From assembly GCA_013377005.1 (NCBI GenBank), contig JACABE010000014.1, forward strand, positions 1 to 36,003: DNA of 36,003 bases, written 5' to 3'. Every line of letters begins with the position of its first letter. Position 1 is the stretch's first letter. This document shows positions 7,389-16,970 of this stretch, in pieces. The position numbers were made by a program, and so were the translations under genes. The DNA is from Bacteroidota bacterium (GTDB taxonomy: Bacteria > Bacteroidota > Bacteroidia > Bacteroidales > JACABE01). Under the pieces are notes generated by a model. The model saw nothing but the letters and a program-made list of their open reading frames with translations, made no database searches and had not been told where the DNA came from.

Positions 7389-8486
7389 TTAATTATTATT
7401 TAAAGCTTTTTCTATTGGAAAATTCACTCCTACTTTTTCTCCATCTTTTATTAAGTCATCTACAATAGGTTTAATAAGCGGCACACCATGAATATTGTTA
7501 TAAGCCTGATATTCGAATTCTTTTTGACCTGCAACTTTTATTTCATCACTTCCAACGGCTAAAGGGGAGTTTTTTAGTAAATGAATCATATCATCTAATT
7601 GCATTTTAAAATCAATTAATGGACGGAATGCTTCAATGTTTATTGCCATAAAAAAGTGTGCAACACCTGTTGGTTCAGGTTTTGAAGGAGAGCCTACCTG
7701 AGTAAGATAATTTCCACCCGAAAGAATAGAACAAAGAATTTCTACTAATAACGAAAGACCAAAACCTTTATAACCTGCAGTAATGTCCATACCACCCAGA
7801 GGTAGTAAAGCTCCATGACCACCCGGCCTTATTTTTGTAGGATCTTGAGTTACTTGACCATCTTCATCAATACCCCAACCAATTGGTATTTTTTCATTTT
7901 TCTTTTCATATAATTGTATTTTTCCATAAGCTACAGCACTTGTTGCCATATCCAATACATAAGGAAATTCTTTGTGCGAAGGAGCCGCAACACTTATAGG
8001 ATTTGTACCCATAACTGCTGTTCTTCCATAAGTTGGTGCTACCAAAGGCTGCGAATTGGTCATACATATACCTATCATTCCTTGTTCAAGAGCCATCATT
8101 GAGTAGAAGCCTGCAATACCAAAGTGATTACTGTTTTTAACTGTAATTGCAGCCAATCCAGACGCTTTAGCTTTTTCAATAGCCATTTGCATAGCTTTAT
8201 ATGAGACAACCTGACCACACCCATTACCTCCGTCAATTAATGCTGTGGTTGGTGTTTCTGAAATAATCTTATAAGGAGTAGTAGGATCAATAAAATTCTT
8301 GCTGATTCTATTTCCATAATAAGAGCCCAAACGCAATAATCCATGAGATTCAACACCACGTAAATCTGCAGATATCAAAACATCACCAACTATCTTTGCG
8401 TCTTTTTCGGGTACGCCTAATTTTGCCATGTAGCGAACTACAAAGTCCATTAAATCTTCCTTTTTAAATCTTAGTTCTTTTTCCAT
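7389..8486 (-). CDS. Type-2 malate/L-lactate dehydrogenase (Ldh_2 family)
   Basis: A 365-residue NAD(P)-dependent oxidoreductase of the malate/lactate/ureidoglycolate dehydrogenase superfamily, which is unrelated to classical Rossmann-fold Mdh. Signature residues are His48 in RGVESHG and His121 in [10 protein letters not shown]; the Gly/Lys motif [12 protein letters not shown] lies in the C-terminal half. Because it sits inside an operon of aconitase, isocitrate dehydrogenase and citrate synthase, malate to oxaloacetate is the most likely reaction, feeding citrate synthase directly. The family also contains lactate, ureidoglycolate and 2,3-diketogulonate reductases, so substrate is an inference. 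Gaps to its neighbours are 18 bp upstream and 11 bp downstream. Confidence 0.88.
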   Translation of the reverse strand: MEKELRFKKEDLMDFVVRYMAKLGVPEKDAKIVGDVLISADLRGVESHGLLRLGSYYGNRISKNFIDPTTPYKIISETPTTALIDGGNGCGQVVSYKAMQMAIEKAKASGLAAITVKNSNHFGIAGFYSMMALEQGMIGICMTNSQPLVAPTYGRTAVMGTNPISVAAPSHKEFPYVLDMATSAVAYGKIQLYEKKNEKIPIGWGIDEDGQVTQDPTKIRPGGHGALLPLGGMDITAGYKGFGLSLLVEILCSILSGGNYLTQVGSPSKPEPTGVAHFFMAINIEAFRPLIDFKMQLDDMIHLLKNSPLAVGSDEIKVAGQKEFEYQAYNNIHGVPLIKPIVDDLIKDGEKVGVNFPIEKALNNN

Positions 8487-8504
8487 TACTGCAAATTTTG
8501 TTAG

Positions 8505-10775
8505 TTATTTTTTTTGATTTGATTTTCTAATTAAATTTAATGCACCACCTGCTTTAAACCATTCTATTTGAGCTGTATTATAAGTATGATTAGTCATAAT
8601 TTTTTCAGAAGTTCCGTTAGCATGATTTAATACAACTATAAGTTGCTTTCCTTCAGAAAAATCTTTAAGTCCTGTAACACTTATTTTATCGCCTTCCAAT
8701 ATCTTATTATAATCTTCTTTTTCAGAAAATGTCAGAGCAAGAATTCCTTGTTTTTTAAGATTTGTTTCATGTATGCGTGCAAATGATTTAACCAAAACAG
8801 TTTTTACATTCAAGTATCTGGGTTCCATTGCGGCATGCTCACGTGAAGAACCTTCTCCGAAATTTTCTTCTCCTATTACTATTGAACCGAAATTTGCATT
8901 TTTATATGCTTTTGCAACTTCGGGAACTGTATTATACTTAGTAGTTAATTGATTTATGATATTATTAGTTTCATTATTAAAGGCATTTACAGCACCAATC
9001 ATGTAATTGTTTGAAATATTTTCGAGATGACCTCGATATTTTAGCCATATACCAGCCATGGAAATATGGTCGGTTGTACATTTTCCTTTTGCCTTAATTA
9101 AAAGCTGAAGATTATTGAAATCATTTCCATCCCATTCTTCAAACGAAGTTAAATTTTGCAATCTGTCCGACTTTGGATTGATAACAACCGAAATATTTTT
9201 ACTATCACCCGAAGATTTCTGGTAGCCATTTTCAACTACACCAAATCCAGTTGGAGGTAAATCGTATCCTTTGGGTTCATTCAGCATCACCTCATCTCCA
9301 TCAGCATTGATTAATTTATCAGTTAACGGATTGAAGCGTAAATCACCGGCTATTGCCAATGCTGTTACTATTTCCGGAGAAGCCACAAATGCATAAGTAT
9401 TTGGATTTCCATCGGCACGTTTGGCAAAATTGCGGTTAAAGGAGTGTATTATCGTATTTACCTGTCCTTTTTCAGCACCTTCTCTGCTCCACTGTCCTAT
9501 GCATGAACCACAAGCATTGGCAAATATAGTCCCTCCTATTTTATTGAATATATCAAAGTAACCATCACGTTCTGATATGGCACGAATTTGTTCAGAACCA
9601 GGTGTAATAGTAAATTCAGATTTTGCTGTTAGTTTTTTTTCTACTGCATCTTTAACTACCGAAGCTGCTCTTGAAATATCTTCATAAGACGAATTGGTAC
9701 AAGACCCAATTAAGCCAACTTCTATTTTCAGTGGCCAACCGTTTTTAACAGCTTCTTCTTTCATTTTAGAAATAGGTGTAGCTAAATCCGGTGTAAAAGG
9801 TCCATTAATATATGGTTCCAGTTCCGATAAATTAATTTCAATAAGTTGGTCATAAAATTTGTCAGGATTAGCATAAACTTCAGAATCTGACTTTAAGTTT
9901 TCTTTGTTTTTTCCTGCAAGTATTGCTACTTCTTCTCTGCCTGTTGCTTTCAGGTATTTTTCCATAGCTTCGTCATAAGCAAATACAGAACAGGTTGCCC
10001 CAATTTCAGCACCCATATTACAGATAGTTGCTTTTCCTGTACAAGAAAGTGATTCAGCACCTTCACCAAAATACTCAACTATGCAACCAGTACCACCTTT
10101 TACCGTGAGTATGCCTGCAATTTTTAAAATAATATCTTTGGCAGAAGCCCATCCATTGAGCTTGCCACTTAGTTTTATACCAATAAGTTTGGGGAATTTT
10201 AGTTCCCAGCCCATACCCGACATTACATCCACGGCATCAGCACCACCAACACCAATAGCTATCATCCCCAATCCACCAGCATTTGGAGTATGTGAATCAG
10301 TGCCTATCATCATTCCACCAGGAAATGCATAGTTTTCTAATACAATCTGATGAATTATTCCTGCTCCGGGTTTCCAGAAACCAATATTATATTTATTACA
10401 AACAGAGCTCAAAAAGTCATACACTTCTTTGTTACTGATATTTGCAGTAGCTAAATCTTCATCATTGCCTGATTTTGCCATTATCAAATGATCACAATGA
10501 ACCGATGAAGGAACAGAAGTAGTATCTTTGCCTGCCATCATAAACTGCAATAATGCCATTTGTGCTGTAGCATCCTGCATGGCAACCCTGTCAGGTGTAA
10601 ATTCTACATAATCGATACCTCTTTGCAATGGGGCTTCAATTTTGTTAAAATACAAGTGACTGTATAGTAATTTTTCGCTCAATGTTAAAGGGCGATGAAG
10701 AATATTTTTTACATTGCCTATTTTGCTGGGTAATTCTTCGTAAAATTTTTTGATGATTTCGTAGTCAAATAGCAT
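8505..10775 (-). CDS. acn: Aconitate hydratase, mitochondrial type
   Basis: Interconverts citrate and isocitrate using a 4Fe-4S cluster. The 756-residue protein has the mitochondrial-type length and order rather than that of bacterial AcnA or AcnB. Cluster ligands are Cys359 ([12 protein letters not shown]), Cys422 and Cys425 (ACGSCIGQW). The active-site stretches [13 protein letters not shown] (156-168) and [14 protein letters not shown] (641-654, with the catalytic Ser) are intact. It is the first gene of the four-enzyme operon. No perfect -7 box was found in the AT-rich leader 10776-11018. Confidence 0.96.
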   Translation of the reverse strand: MLFDYEIIKKFYEELPSKIGNVKNILHRPLTLSEKLLYSHLYFNKIEAPLQRGIDYVEFTPDRVAMQDATAQMALLQFMMAGKDTTSVPSSVHCDHLIMAKSGNDEDLATANISNKEVYDFLSSVCNKYNIGFWKPGAGIIHQIVLENYAFPGGMMIGTDSHTPNAGGLGMIAIGVGGADAVDVMSGMGWELKFPKLIGIKLSGKLNGWASAKDIILKIAGILTVKGGTGCIVEYFGEGAESLSCTGKATICNMGAEIGATCSVFAYDEAMEKYLKATGREEVAILAGKNKENLKSDSEVYANPDKFYDQLIEINLSELEPYINGPFTPDLATPISKMKEEAVKNGWPLKIEVGLIGSCTNSSYEDISRAASVVKDAVEKKLTAKSEFTITPGSEQIRAISERDGYFDIFNKIGGTIFANACGSCIGQWSREGAEKGQVNTIIHSFNRNFAKRADGNPNTYAFVASPEIVTALAIAGDLRFNPLTDKLINADGDEVMLNEPKGYDLPPTGFGVVENGYQKSSGDSKNISVVINPKSDRLQNLTSFEEWDGNDFNNLQLLIKAKGKCTTDHISMAGIWLKYRGHLENISNNYMIGAVNAFNNETNNIINQLTTKYNTVPEVAKAYKNANFGSIVIGEENFGEGSSREHAAMEPRYLNVKTVLVKSFARIHETNLKKQGILALTFSEKEDYNKILEGDKISVTGLKDFSEGKQLIVVLNHANGTSEKIMTNHTYNTAQIEWFKAGGALNLIRKSNQKK

Positions 10776-11018
10776 ATTCTTTGTTGTTTTTATAACATTA
10801 TAATAAATTTATATATTAATGTTATTTTATAACAATCGAATAGCTAAAATTGTTTTATGATTTTTATCAGTAAAAATTTGAGATTTAATCAATTTTGAAT
10901 ACAATGAAAAAATGTTTTTAATTCTCGAAAAAACAGATAAAACAGATACATAAATTTTTGTTGCATTAATACAAACAAACTAATCTTAAAAGGCTGTGTG
11001 ATAAATGTAAACCTTTAT

Positions 11019-12458
11019 TTACTTTGATTTCAGCAATAGTCTGTCGTATAAAAATAGCATCAATGCTGTAAACACACCGATGCCTGAAAATACCATCCAA
11101 ATGTTTGAAGGGTGATAAGTATTCCACAAATACTGAGTAAGTTCATGATTCGTCATTCCCATTGACTGCAATGCTTGTCTGATATAATCGTTCTGAGTAA
11201 AATTATCTGAAATTTCAGGAATATGCAAACCTCTTGCTGTAACTTCTGTTTTGAGTAAAGAAATTTTGTCAGACATATTGGTGTAAATATTTCCTGATAA
11301 AATTCCTGCAAAAAAGTTACCTCCCGCCAAAGGTAAAAAGGATGTCCCCATGTACAAAGCCGTTTTGTCTTTGGGTGCTATGCGTCCAATATATTCTGAT
11401 ATTTTTGGTGAACTTGCCATTTCACCAAAAGAAAATATCATTATTGATAGAAAAAGATACATTCCATTTTGTGTTACAAACCATAAACCCAATCCGATTG
11501 AGGCAATAAATATACCGCTTATCATCGAATTCAATGGTTTAAGTTTCATTACCAGCGATGAAACAATAATTTGAAATAAAATGATATACAAAGCATCAAG
11601 ATCGGTAATCATTTCTGGAGAAATACTCCCGGATGTATTGCCAATTATAGATGCAAGGGCAGGGGAGATGTTCGCAATTGAATTGTAAACAATACTTGTA
11701 TCTACCCATTGTTCTATAAATGTAGGTAAAGTAAAGAATAACTGCCAGTACATTGTCCAAAAGCCCACTATAATTAGTAAAAACAATACAAATTTAAAGT
11801 CTTTCATCACTTCAAATATGTTTTTAAAAACGGTAGCAATTATTTTAGTGAGAGATTCTGTTTTTTTTTCTCTATCAGGTTCTTTATAAAATATAAGTAA
11901 AATCATGTTAACTAAAATAATACCCGATGACATAATAAATACATAGTTCCAGCTATGAGCTCTTAATTTAGAAGCAAATGCAGGCCCCACAAAAGCGCCG
12001 ATATTTACTATCATATAAAATATTCCAAAGCCAACAGATGAATTGGTTTCATTTGTATTTCTGGCAATGGTTGCTGATATAACAGGTTTAAATAATGCTG
12101 CCCCTATAGCAACAAATAAAAAAACAATAAAAACAGTAGCATAATTAGTAACCATTCCCATCAGACAATAACCCGACGATAATATAATATAAGCCACAAA
12201 AAGCACTTTTTTATACCCAAATTTATCAGCAATAGATCCTGTAATGATAGGCAGAAAGTACAATATAAAGGTAACTGTGCCCATCAGATGTCCTTTTTGT
12301 ATTTGTGTAAAACCCAAAGCTCCTGTATCTTTAGAACCTGTTAAATATAGAGCCAGCACTGCAAACATTCCATAATAAGCCCAACGCTCGAATAGCTCCA
12401 TAGTGTTTGCCATCCAATAGTTTCTCGAAAATGTTTTGATTACTTTAATAATATTCAT
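11019..12458 (-). CDS. POT-family proton-coupled peptide transporter (MFS)
   Basis: A 479-residue integral membrane protein with about 12-14 hydrophobic segments. The N-terminal ELFERWAYYG matches the POT/PTR2 proton-coupling signature ExxERFxYYG in helix 1. A basic loop between helices 2 and 3 (ADKFGYKK) is typical of MFS proteins. Uptake of di- and tripeptides driven by the proton gradient is the expected role. The start MNIIKVIKTF precedes helix 1 by a normal short stretch. It is flanked upstream by a TPR protein gene 94 bp away and downstream by the acn leader. Substrate range cannot be read from sequence. Confidence 0.85.
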   Translation of the reverse strand: MNIIKVIKTFSRNYWMANTMELFERWAYYGMFAVLALYLTGSKDTGALGFTQIQKGHLMGTVTFILYFLPIITGSIADKFGYKKVLFVAYIILSSGYCLMGMVTNYATVFIVFLFVAIGAALFKPVISATIARNTNETNSSVGFGIFYMIVNIGAFVGPAFASKLRAHSWNYVFIMSSGIILVNMILLIFYKEPDREKKTESLTKIIATVFKNIFEVMKDFKFVLFLLIIVGFWTMYWQLFFTLPTFIEQWVDTSIVYNSIANISPALASIIGNTSGSISPEMITDLDALYIILFQIIVSSLVMKLKPLNSMISGIFIASIGLGLWFVTQNGMYLFLSIMIFSFGEMASSPKISEYIGRIAPKDKTALYMGTSFLPLAGGNFFAGILSGNIYTNMSDKISLLKTEVTARGLHIPEISDNFTQNDYIRQALQSMGMTNHELTQYLWNTYHPSNIWMVFSGIGVFTALMLFLYDRLLLKSK

Positions 12459-12552
12459 CTTTTCTATGCTTGTTAGTATTACGTTTTCTTATAAATGACT
12501 AACTGAATTTGTTGTTTATTTCTTTCAGCAGACAGTAGCAGTTTTTTACTTA

Positions 12553-13896
12553 TCAATTTGATCTTTTACGTTTTCTTTTATTTGTTAAGAAAAAAGTAAT
12601 TATTATAAATATTGAGAATGAAAATAAAGTTATGTTTCTATAAATAGTTGAGTATGAACTTGTGTTTTGATTTTTCTTATTTGCTTTGACGTTAGATTCT
12701 AACAACGTGCTATCAATCATTAAAACAGAATCGTAAATAGATTTATAAAGTAAAAAATATAGCTTTGAATCTGTTTTTTTATTTTCAATAGCATACGAAT
12801 AGGAAATGTCTTGATAGTTTTTAGCAATTTCTGGATAAGATTCAATTTCTTTAGCAATATTCAAACTCTGAAAATAATACTCTCTGGCTTTTTCAATCTC
12901 CCCTTCTTTTAAAACATTTGTACCGATACAATTCAATAATATGGCAATATTTCTATTGTCTTCAAGTTCTTCGGCTAGTTTCAAAGCCTCATGATATACT
13001 TCGTTTTCTTTATTATAATTTTTTAAGTTGTGATAAAGTTCTCCAACGTTTATAAGTGTTATTAATAATCCTGTTTTGTCTCCTAATTCATCTCGGATTG
13101 CCAAAGCACGATTAAGGAAGATTTCGGCAAAGTCGAAATCTTGTCTTTTTATAAGTATTTTGCCTATATTATTCAAGCTTTTACCTTGGTTTTGCAAGTC
13201 GTTAATTCCTTTAGAAATAATATAAGATTGAAAATGATAATACAATGCTTTCTGCGTTTGTTCTAACATTTCATAAACACTTCCAATATTATTAAATGCA
13301 TAAGCAATTCCTTCAATATCATTTCTTTGTTTATCTATTTTTAAGGATGTTTCAAAACAATCCAATGCTTTTTTAAAAAAACCTCTATAATAATGAATAA
13401 TACCAATATTGTTTTCGATGGTTGAAATTTGTTCTTCATTATTATTTTTAAGAGCGATATCAATGCATTTAGTGTACAAAGAAATTGCAGTATCGTATTC
13501 ACTCTTTTCGCGAAATAAAGATGCAAGATTGTTATAGCAACTAAAAATACCCTCATCATCTTTTATGTTATTATAAATACTAAGCGACTGTAAGTAAAGT
13601 TTTTCAGCAATATCACTCTCTCCAAAAAAGAAATGAATAATACCTATGTTGCGCAGGGCAAATGCTTTTCCTTGTTGATAATCGTATTTTTCTGCCAGTT
13701 TAAAAGCTTCCTGCGCATAAATTAATGATTGGTCACGATTATTGTTTCTTGTTTTTACCGATTGCTCATTTAATTGATTTACATTATCTTTTATCGCATT
13801 TGATTGAGCATTTGTCTGTAGCGAAAAAAATAAACCTAAAAACAAAAAAAAATTTCGTAGTAATGAGAATATATTTAATAAATATTTGTTTATCAT
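12553..13896 (-). CDS. Periplasmic TPR protein with C-terminal membrane anchor
   Basis: A 447-residue protein. Residues about 10-31 form a signal peptide ending in TNAQS. Residues about 50-375 contain seven to eight tetratricopeptide repeats, many of the Bacteroidota type with paired Asn-Ile-Gly (NNIGSVYE, NNIGKIL). A single membrane helix (NITLFSFSIFIIITFFL) is followed by only a short basic tail, KRKRKRSN. From family knowledge this layout normally continues into a cytoplasmic histidine kinase or LuxR-type output domain; here there is none, so it is either a naturally output-less receptor or a truncated one. Its ATG overlaps the stop codon of the upstream helix-hairpin-helix gene by one base (TAATG), implying translational coupling. 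Confidence 0.8.
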   Translation of the reverse strand: MINKYLLNIFSLLRNFFLFLGLFFSLQTNAQSNAIKDNVNQLNEQSVKTRNNNRDQSLIYAQEAFKLAEKYDYQQGKAFALRNIGIIHFFFGESDIAEKLYLQSLSIYNNIKDDEGIFSCYNNLASLFREKSEYDTAISLYTKCIDIALKNNNEEQISTIENNIGIIHYYRGFFKKALDCFETSLKIDKQRNDIEGIAYAFNNIGSVYEMLEQTQKALYYHFQSYIISKGINDLQNQGKSLNNIGKILIKRQDFDFAEIFLNRALAIRDELGDKTGLLITLINVGELYHNLKNYNKENEVYHEALKLAEELEDNRNIAILLNCIGTNVLKEGEIEKAREYYFQSLNIAKEIESYPEIAKNYQDISYSYAIENKKTDSKLYFLLYKSIYDSVLMIDSTLLESNVKANKKNQNTSSYSTIYRNITLFSFSIFIIITFFLTNKRKRKRSN

Positions 13897-14831
13897 TAGT
13901 TTACAGTTAAATAAGGTGACACTCTATCGTAAAAGTCATCATAAATCAGATTAGCTTTTTTTATGTCACTTACTGATTTATAATCGCCATTTTTTGTTCG
14001 GTATGTTACAATTGATTTAGCTAAATAATAATCAAAATAAGGATGCTTTTTCAAGTCCTGAATACTAGCTTTATTAATATTTATCTTTTGTACGTTTGAG
14101 GCATTAATAGTAAAGGAAGCTTGAATTTGATTATATCGTGTGCTATCCATTCCAAATACTTCCATCAATTGTTCTTTTTTTATAAAACCACCCAATAAAT
14201 CACGATATTTAGCAATGCGACGGGCAAAAGAAGGCCCGATGCCTTTTATTTCCTGCAAGTCATTAGTGTCGGCAGTATTTATTTCAACAACAAACAAAGG
14301 TTTTGCTTTAGTTTCATATTTTATGGTTGTTAGGTTTTTATTGTCTTTTTGGGGAATAATAATATAAGGCTCTAGTATATCGTATTCCTCGCTAGTTATA
14401 CAAAACATTTTCTTAAAATCTTCTTTTTTGTAAAACTTACCACCTTTTGTCCGATAATTTATGATTGTTTTGGCTTGTTTCTCAGTTAAGCCTATTTCTT
14501 TCCATTGTTCTAACTGCAAATCGTTGGGGTTAAAAGGGAATGGTTTTAGTTTAATTTCTGCAAACGATTTATCACTGTTATTATAATCGAAATGCTCGTT
14601 TTGTTTTTTATAAGCTTCTACTATTGATAACGAATCGGTATAATCTTCAAATTTTTGTATTTCTTTTGCGAAGTTTGTAAAGTCAACTTTTTGTGTTTTA
14701 ACTAAAAAAGGGAAGAGTAAAACACGTACTGCTATCAACATCATTAACAGGCTTATTAAAACAAATATACCTCTTCTTTCGCCTTTGGAGAAAGAAAAAT
14801 AATGTTTTATTTGATCCAATGCTTTTTTCAA
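13896..14831 (-). CDS. Membrane-anchored protein with three helix-hairpin-helix units (ComEA-like)
   Basis: A 311-residue protein. One membrane helix lies at about residues 22-44 (GIFVLISLLMMLIAVRVLLF), leaving most of the protein outside the cytoplasm. Three ComEA-type helix-hairpin-helix DNA-binding units follow: one around LTEKQAKTIINYRTKGGKF, a central canonical one starting VEINTADTNDLQEIKGIG, and a third starting ININKASIQDL. Each has the INxA...L..IPGIG-like pattern, degenerate in the first and third. ComEA proteins bind incoming DNA during natural transformation; whether this long Bacteroidota version does so is unproved. The stop codon shares one base with the start of the downstream TPR gene. 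Confidence 0.82.
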   Translation of the reverse strand: MKKALDQIKHYFSFSKGERRGIFVLISLLMMLIAVRVLLFPFLVKTQKVDFTNFAKEIQKFEDYTDSLSIVEAYKKQNEHFDYNNSDKSFAEIKLKPFPFNPNDLQLEQWKEIGLTEKQAKTIINYRTKGGKFYKKEDFKKMFCITSEEYDILEPYIIIPQKDNKNLTTIKYETKAKPLFVVEINTADTNDLQEIKGIGPSFARRIAKYRDLLGGFIKKEQLMEVFGMDSTRYNQIQASFTINASNVQKININKASIQDLKKHPYFDYYLAKSIVTYRTKNGDYKSVSDIKKANLIYDDFYDRVSPYLTVN

Positions 14832-15230
14832 AATAAATTTAGTTTTTTTTCTTTGTTTATTATGATTGAAAAAAATAATATAAACTACCTAACATGTTTA
14901 TTATTGATCGAATTATTATTTCTCAGGTTCCTTATATACATGTTTAATTTACAGTATTCTGCTTACAGATAAATAATGATTGCTTCTCTCAACAAAAGTG
15001 CAAAAAAAATCGAATAAGTCAATGGTTTTTTATAAATATATTTAGTTTTATTAATAACTTAAAATACTTCTTATTTTAAGCATTTTTGGATTTATGTATT
15101 TTGTTTTTATTCTTCAAACTATTAAATGTTTTATTTAGTAATCATAAATTATCATTATATAAGTTGTAATTATTTTAAATGGATGAACAAATGATGGTTT
15201 TAAAATGTTTTTTATAAAAATAATTTCATT
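14832..15230. other. AT-rich divergent intergenic region
   Basis: About 400 bp between the divergently transcribed helix-hairpin-helix gene and the DUF1338 gene. It must contain both promoters, but no exact TAnnTTTG box was found on either strand. No RNA gene, repeat or small reading frame was recognised. Confidence 0.5.
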
Positions 15231-16043
15231 ATGGATTACAAGAAAGTTTTTGAAAGACTTTGGTCTGATTATATAGATACTAACCCTCATGTAAAAAAAA
15301 TATATGATTTATTTACAGCTGAGGGCGAAGTTGTAATAAATGATCATATTGCGTTCAGAACGTTTAATGATGCCAGTATTAATGTGGATGTATTAGCCAA
15401 GGTGTTTTTAGCTAATGGTTATGAACATAAAGGTAGTTATACGTTTGAATCGAAACATTTATTTGCAAAACATTATGAACATAAAACTGATTTATTGGCA
15501 CCAAGGGTATTTATCAGCGAATTGATTTTAGAAAATTTTTCACGTGATTTTCAGCATGTTATTAAGAAAGAAATTGCAAGTATTGATAAAAAATTATTGT
15601 TTTCTGATGAATTAATTTATGCAGGAAATCTATGGAATAAACCTTCTTTTGCTGTGTACGAAAAACTTAAAAAAGAATCAGAATATGCAGCATGGGTTTA
15701 TGTGTTTGGTTTTAGGGCCAATCATTTTACGGTAAGTGTAACCGATCTGAAAAAATATGATAGTATTGAAAAAGTAAATAGCTTTTTGAAGCAAAACGGG
15801 TTTATTATCAACAATATTGATGGTGAAATAAAAGGAACTCCTGAAGAGTTGTTGGAACAATCCAGCATTAAATCTGGCTTTATTGATGTTAATTTTGAAG
15901 AAGGTGTTCGTGAAATTCCATCTTGCTATTATGAATTTGCAAAAAGATATAAGGATAAAGATGGGAAATTGTATTCGGGTTTTATTGCCAAATCAGCTGA
16001 TAAGATTTTTGAAAGTACCGACTTTTATGAAAAGCAAGGATAG
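15231..16043 (+). CDS. DUF1338 (HglS-like) VOC-superfamily metalloenzyme
   Basis: A 270-residue protein of the DUF1338 family, whose characterised member HglS (2-oxoadipate dioxygenase/decarboxylase) makes D-2-hydroxyglutarate in bacterial lysine breakdown. The putative Fe(II) ligands are conserved: His39 in INDHIAFRTF, His164 in RANHFTVSV and Glu234 in SCYYEFAKR. Arg43, spaced four residues after His39, corresponds to the substrate-carboxylate arginine of HglS. The protein is much shorter than HglS (about 460 residues), like other Bacteroidota homologues, so substrate may differ. No lysine-catabolism genes lie next to it. Function is inferred at family level. Confidence 0.82.
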   Translation: MDYKKVFERLWSDYIDTNPHVKKIYDLFTAEGEVVINDHIAFRTFNDASINVDVLAKVFLANGYEHKGSYTFESKHLFAKHYEHKTDLLAPRVFISELILENFSRDFQHVIKKEIASIDKKLLFSDELIYAGNLWNKPSFAVYEKLKKESEYAAWVYVFGFRANHFTVSVTDLKKYDSIEKVNSFLKQNGFIINNIDGEIKGTPEELLEQSSIKSGFIDVNFEEGVREIPSCYYEFAKRYKDKDGKLYSGFIAKSADKIFESTDFYEKQG

Positions 16044-16106
16044 CTTGTTTCTTTGGTTCATTTCTTTTAAATGCAACTTTATTGCTTAGGTTTACATAAA
16101 AATAAT

Positions 16107-16114
16107 TATTTTTG
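16107..16114 (+). promoter_or_regulatory. -7 box of the HEAT-repeat gene
   Basis: TATTTTTG fits TAnnTTTG. A TTG at 16082-16084 is 22 bp upstream, slightly longer than the usual spacing. Predicted leader about 78 nt. Confidence 0.45.
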
Positions 16115-16198
16115 AAGAGATATATTGCTGTTAATTTTAAGCGACAAAACAAATAAAGGAAAATATATACAAATCAGAATCTTTAAACAATATTTGCA

Positions 16199-16720
16199 AT
16201 GGATTTTAATCAATTACTCAACGACAAAAGCATAAAGCCAAAAGAAAAAACAGAAACAATCAGTAAATGGTTATCAGCTAATCCTGAAAAGCTAAATGTA
16301 TTGATTGATTTTGCACAAACTTCTAAAGATGCAGTAAAAGCCACTTGTATTGAAGCAATAGAATATGTTACCAATACTCAACCCGACATAGCTTCTTCAG
16401 CTTGTTTGAAATTTGTTTCAAAAACGCTTACCGAAAAAGCTCCAAGGGTGAAATGGGAATCGGCAAGAGTAATTGGGAATATTGCAAAGCTTTATCCCAA
16501 TCAATTAGACGAAGCAATTAAGAATTTACTTGTTAATTCGGAGCATGATGGAACCGTGGTAAGATGGAGTACAGCCTATGCATTAGGGCAAATCATAAAA
16601 CTTAAAACAAAACACAATAAAGATTTAATTCCTGCTATTGAATCTATTTGCCAACGTGAGGAAAAAAATAGTATTAAGAAAATATACTTTGATGCACTTA
16701 AAAAGCTGAAAGTTGTGTAA
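16199..16720 (+). CDS. HEAT-repeat protein
   Basis: A 173-residue soluble, all-helical protein. Two clear HEAT-like units occur in the second half: PRVKWESARVIGNIAKLYP and TVVRWSTAYALGQIIKL, each with the conserved Arg-Trp and Ala/Gly positions. No signal peptide, membrane helix or enzymatic motif is visible. Such proteins in Bacteroidota are usually annotated as HEAT-repeat or DNA-alkylation-repair-like proteins, but it is too short for the AlkC/AlkD enzymes and lacks recognisable active-site residues. A protein-interaction role is the cautious reading. It has its own promoter and is followed 250 bp later by rlmD on the same strand. Confidence 0.75.
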   Translation: MDFNQLLNDKSIKPKEKTETISKWLSANPEKLNVLIDFAQTSKDAVKATCIEAIEYVTNTQPDIASSACLKFVSKTLTEKAPRVKWESARVIGNIAKLYPNQLDEAIKNLLVNSEHDGTVVRWSTAYALGQIIKLKTKHNKDLIPAIESICQREEKNSIKKIYFDALKKLKVV

Positions 16721-16867
16721 AGCTGTTATTGTTTTGCATTTATCTTAATTAGTCTATATATTATATAATTCCATTATAGATATAAAAATCTTTTAATTAG
16801 GATGTATTTATTATATTTCAATTATTCCTCTGTTATTCTTTTTTTTGCTTAAACTGCGTTTTATTTA

Positions 16868-16897
16868 TTGTGCTTTACTATAAAAGGATTAATTTTG
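16868..16897 (+). promoter_or_regulatory. Promoter of rlmD
   Basis: TTG at 16868-16870 and TAATTTTG at 16890-16897, separated by 19 bp. This is a textbook match to the Bacteroidota housekeeping promoter. Predicted leader about 66 nt. Confidence 0.7.
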
Positions 16898-16970
16898 ATA
16901 AAAATTTAGTTTTAGACCTAATTAATTATTACAAATTATCAATAAAAAAAGCATATTCAATAACAACGCA

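Noticed and set aside
7109-7468. Open frame opposite icd and the dehydrogenase gene
   Set aside because: It is an antisense frame across two well-supported genes and their gap, with low-complexity product.
10776-11018. Riboswitch or promoter before acn
   Set aside because: The region is AT-rich, but no exact -7 box, conserved fold or recognisable regulatory RNA could be seen.
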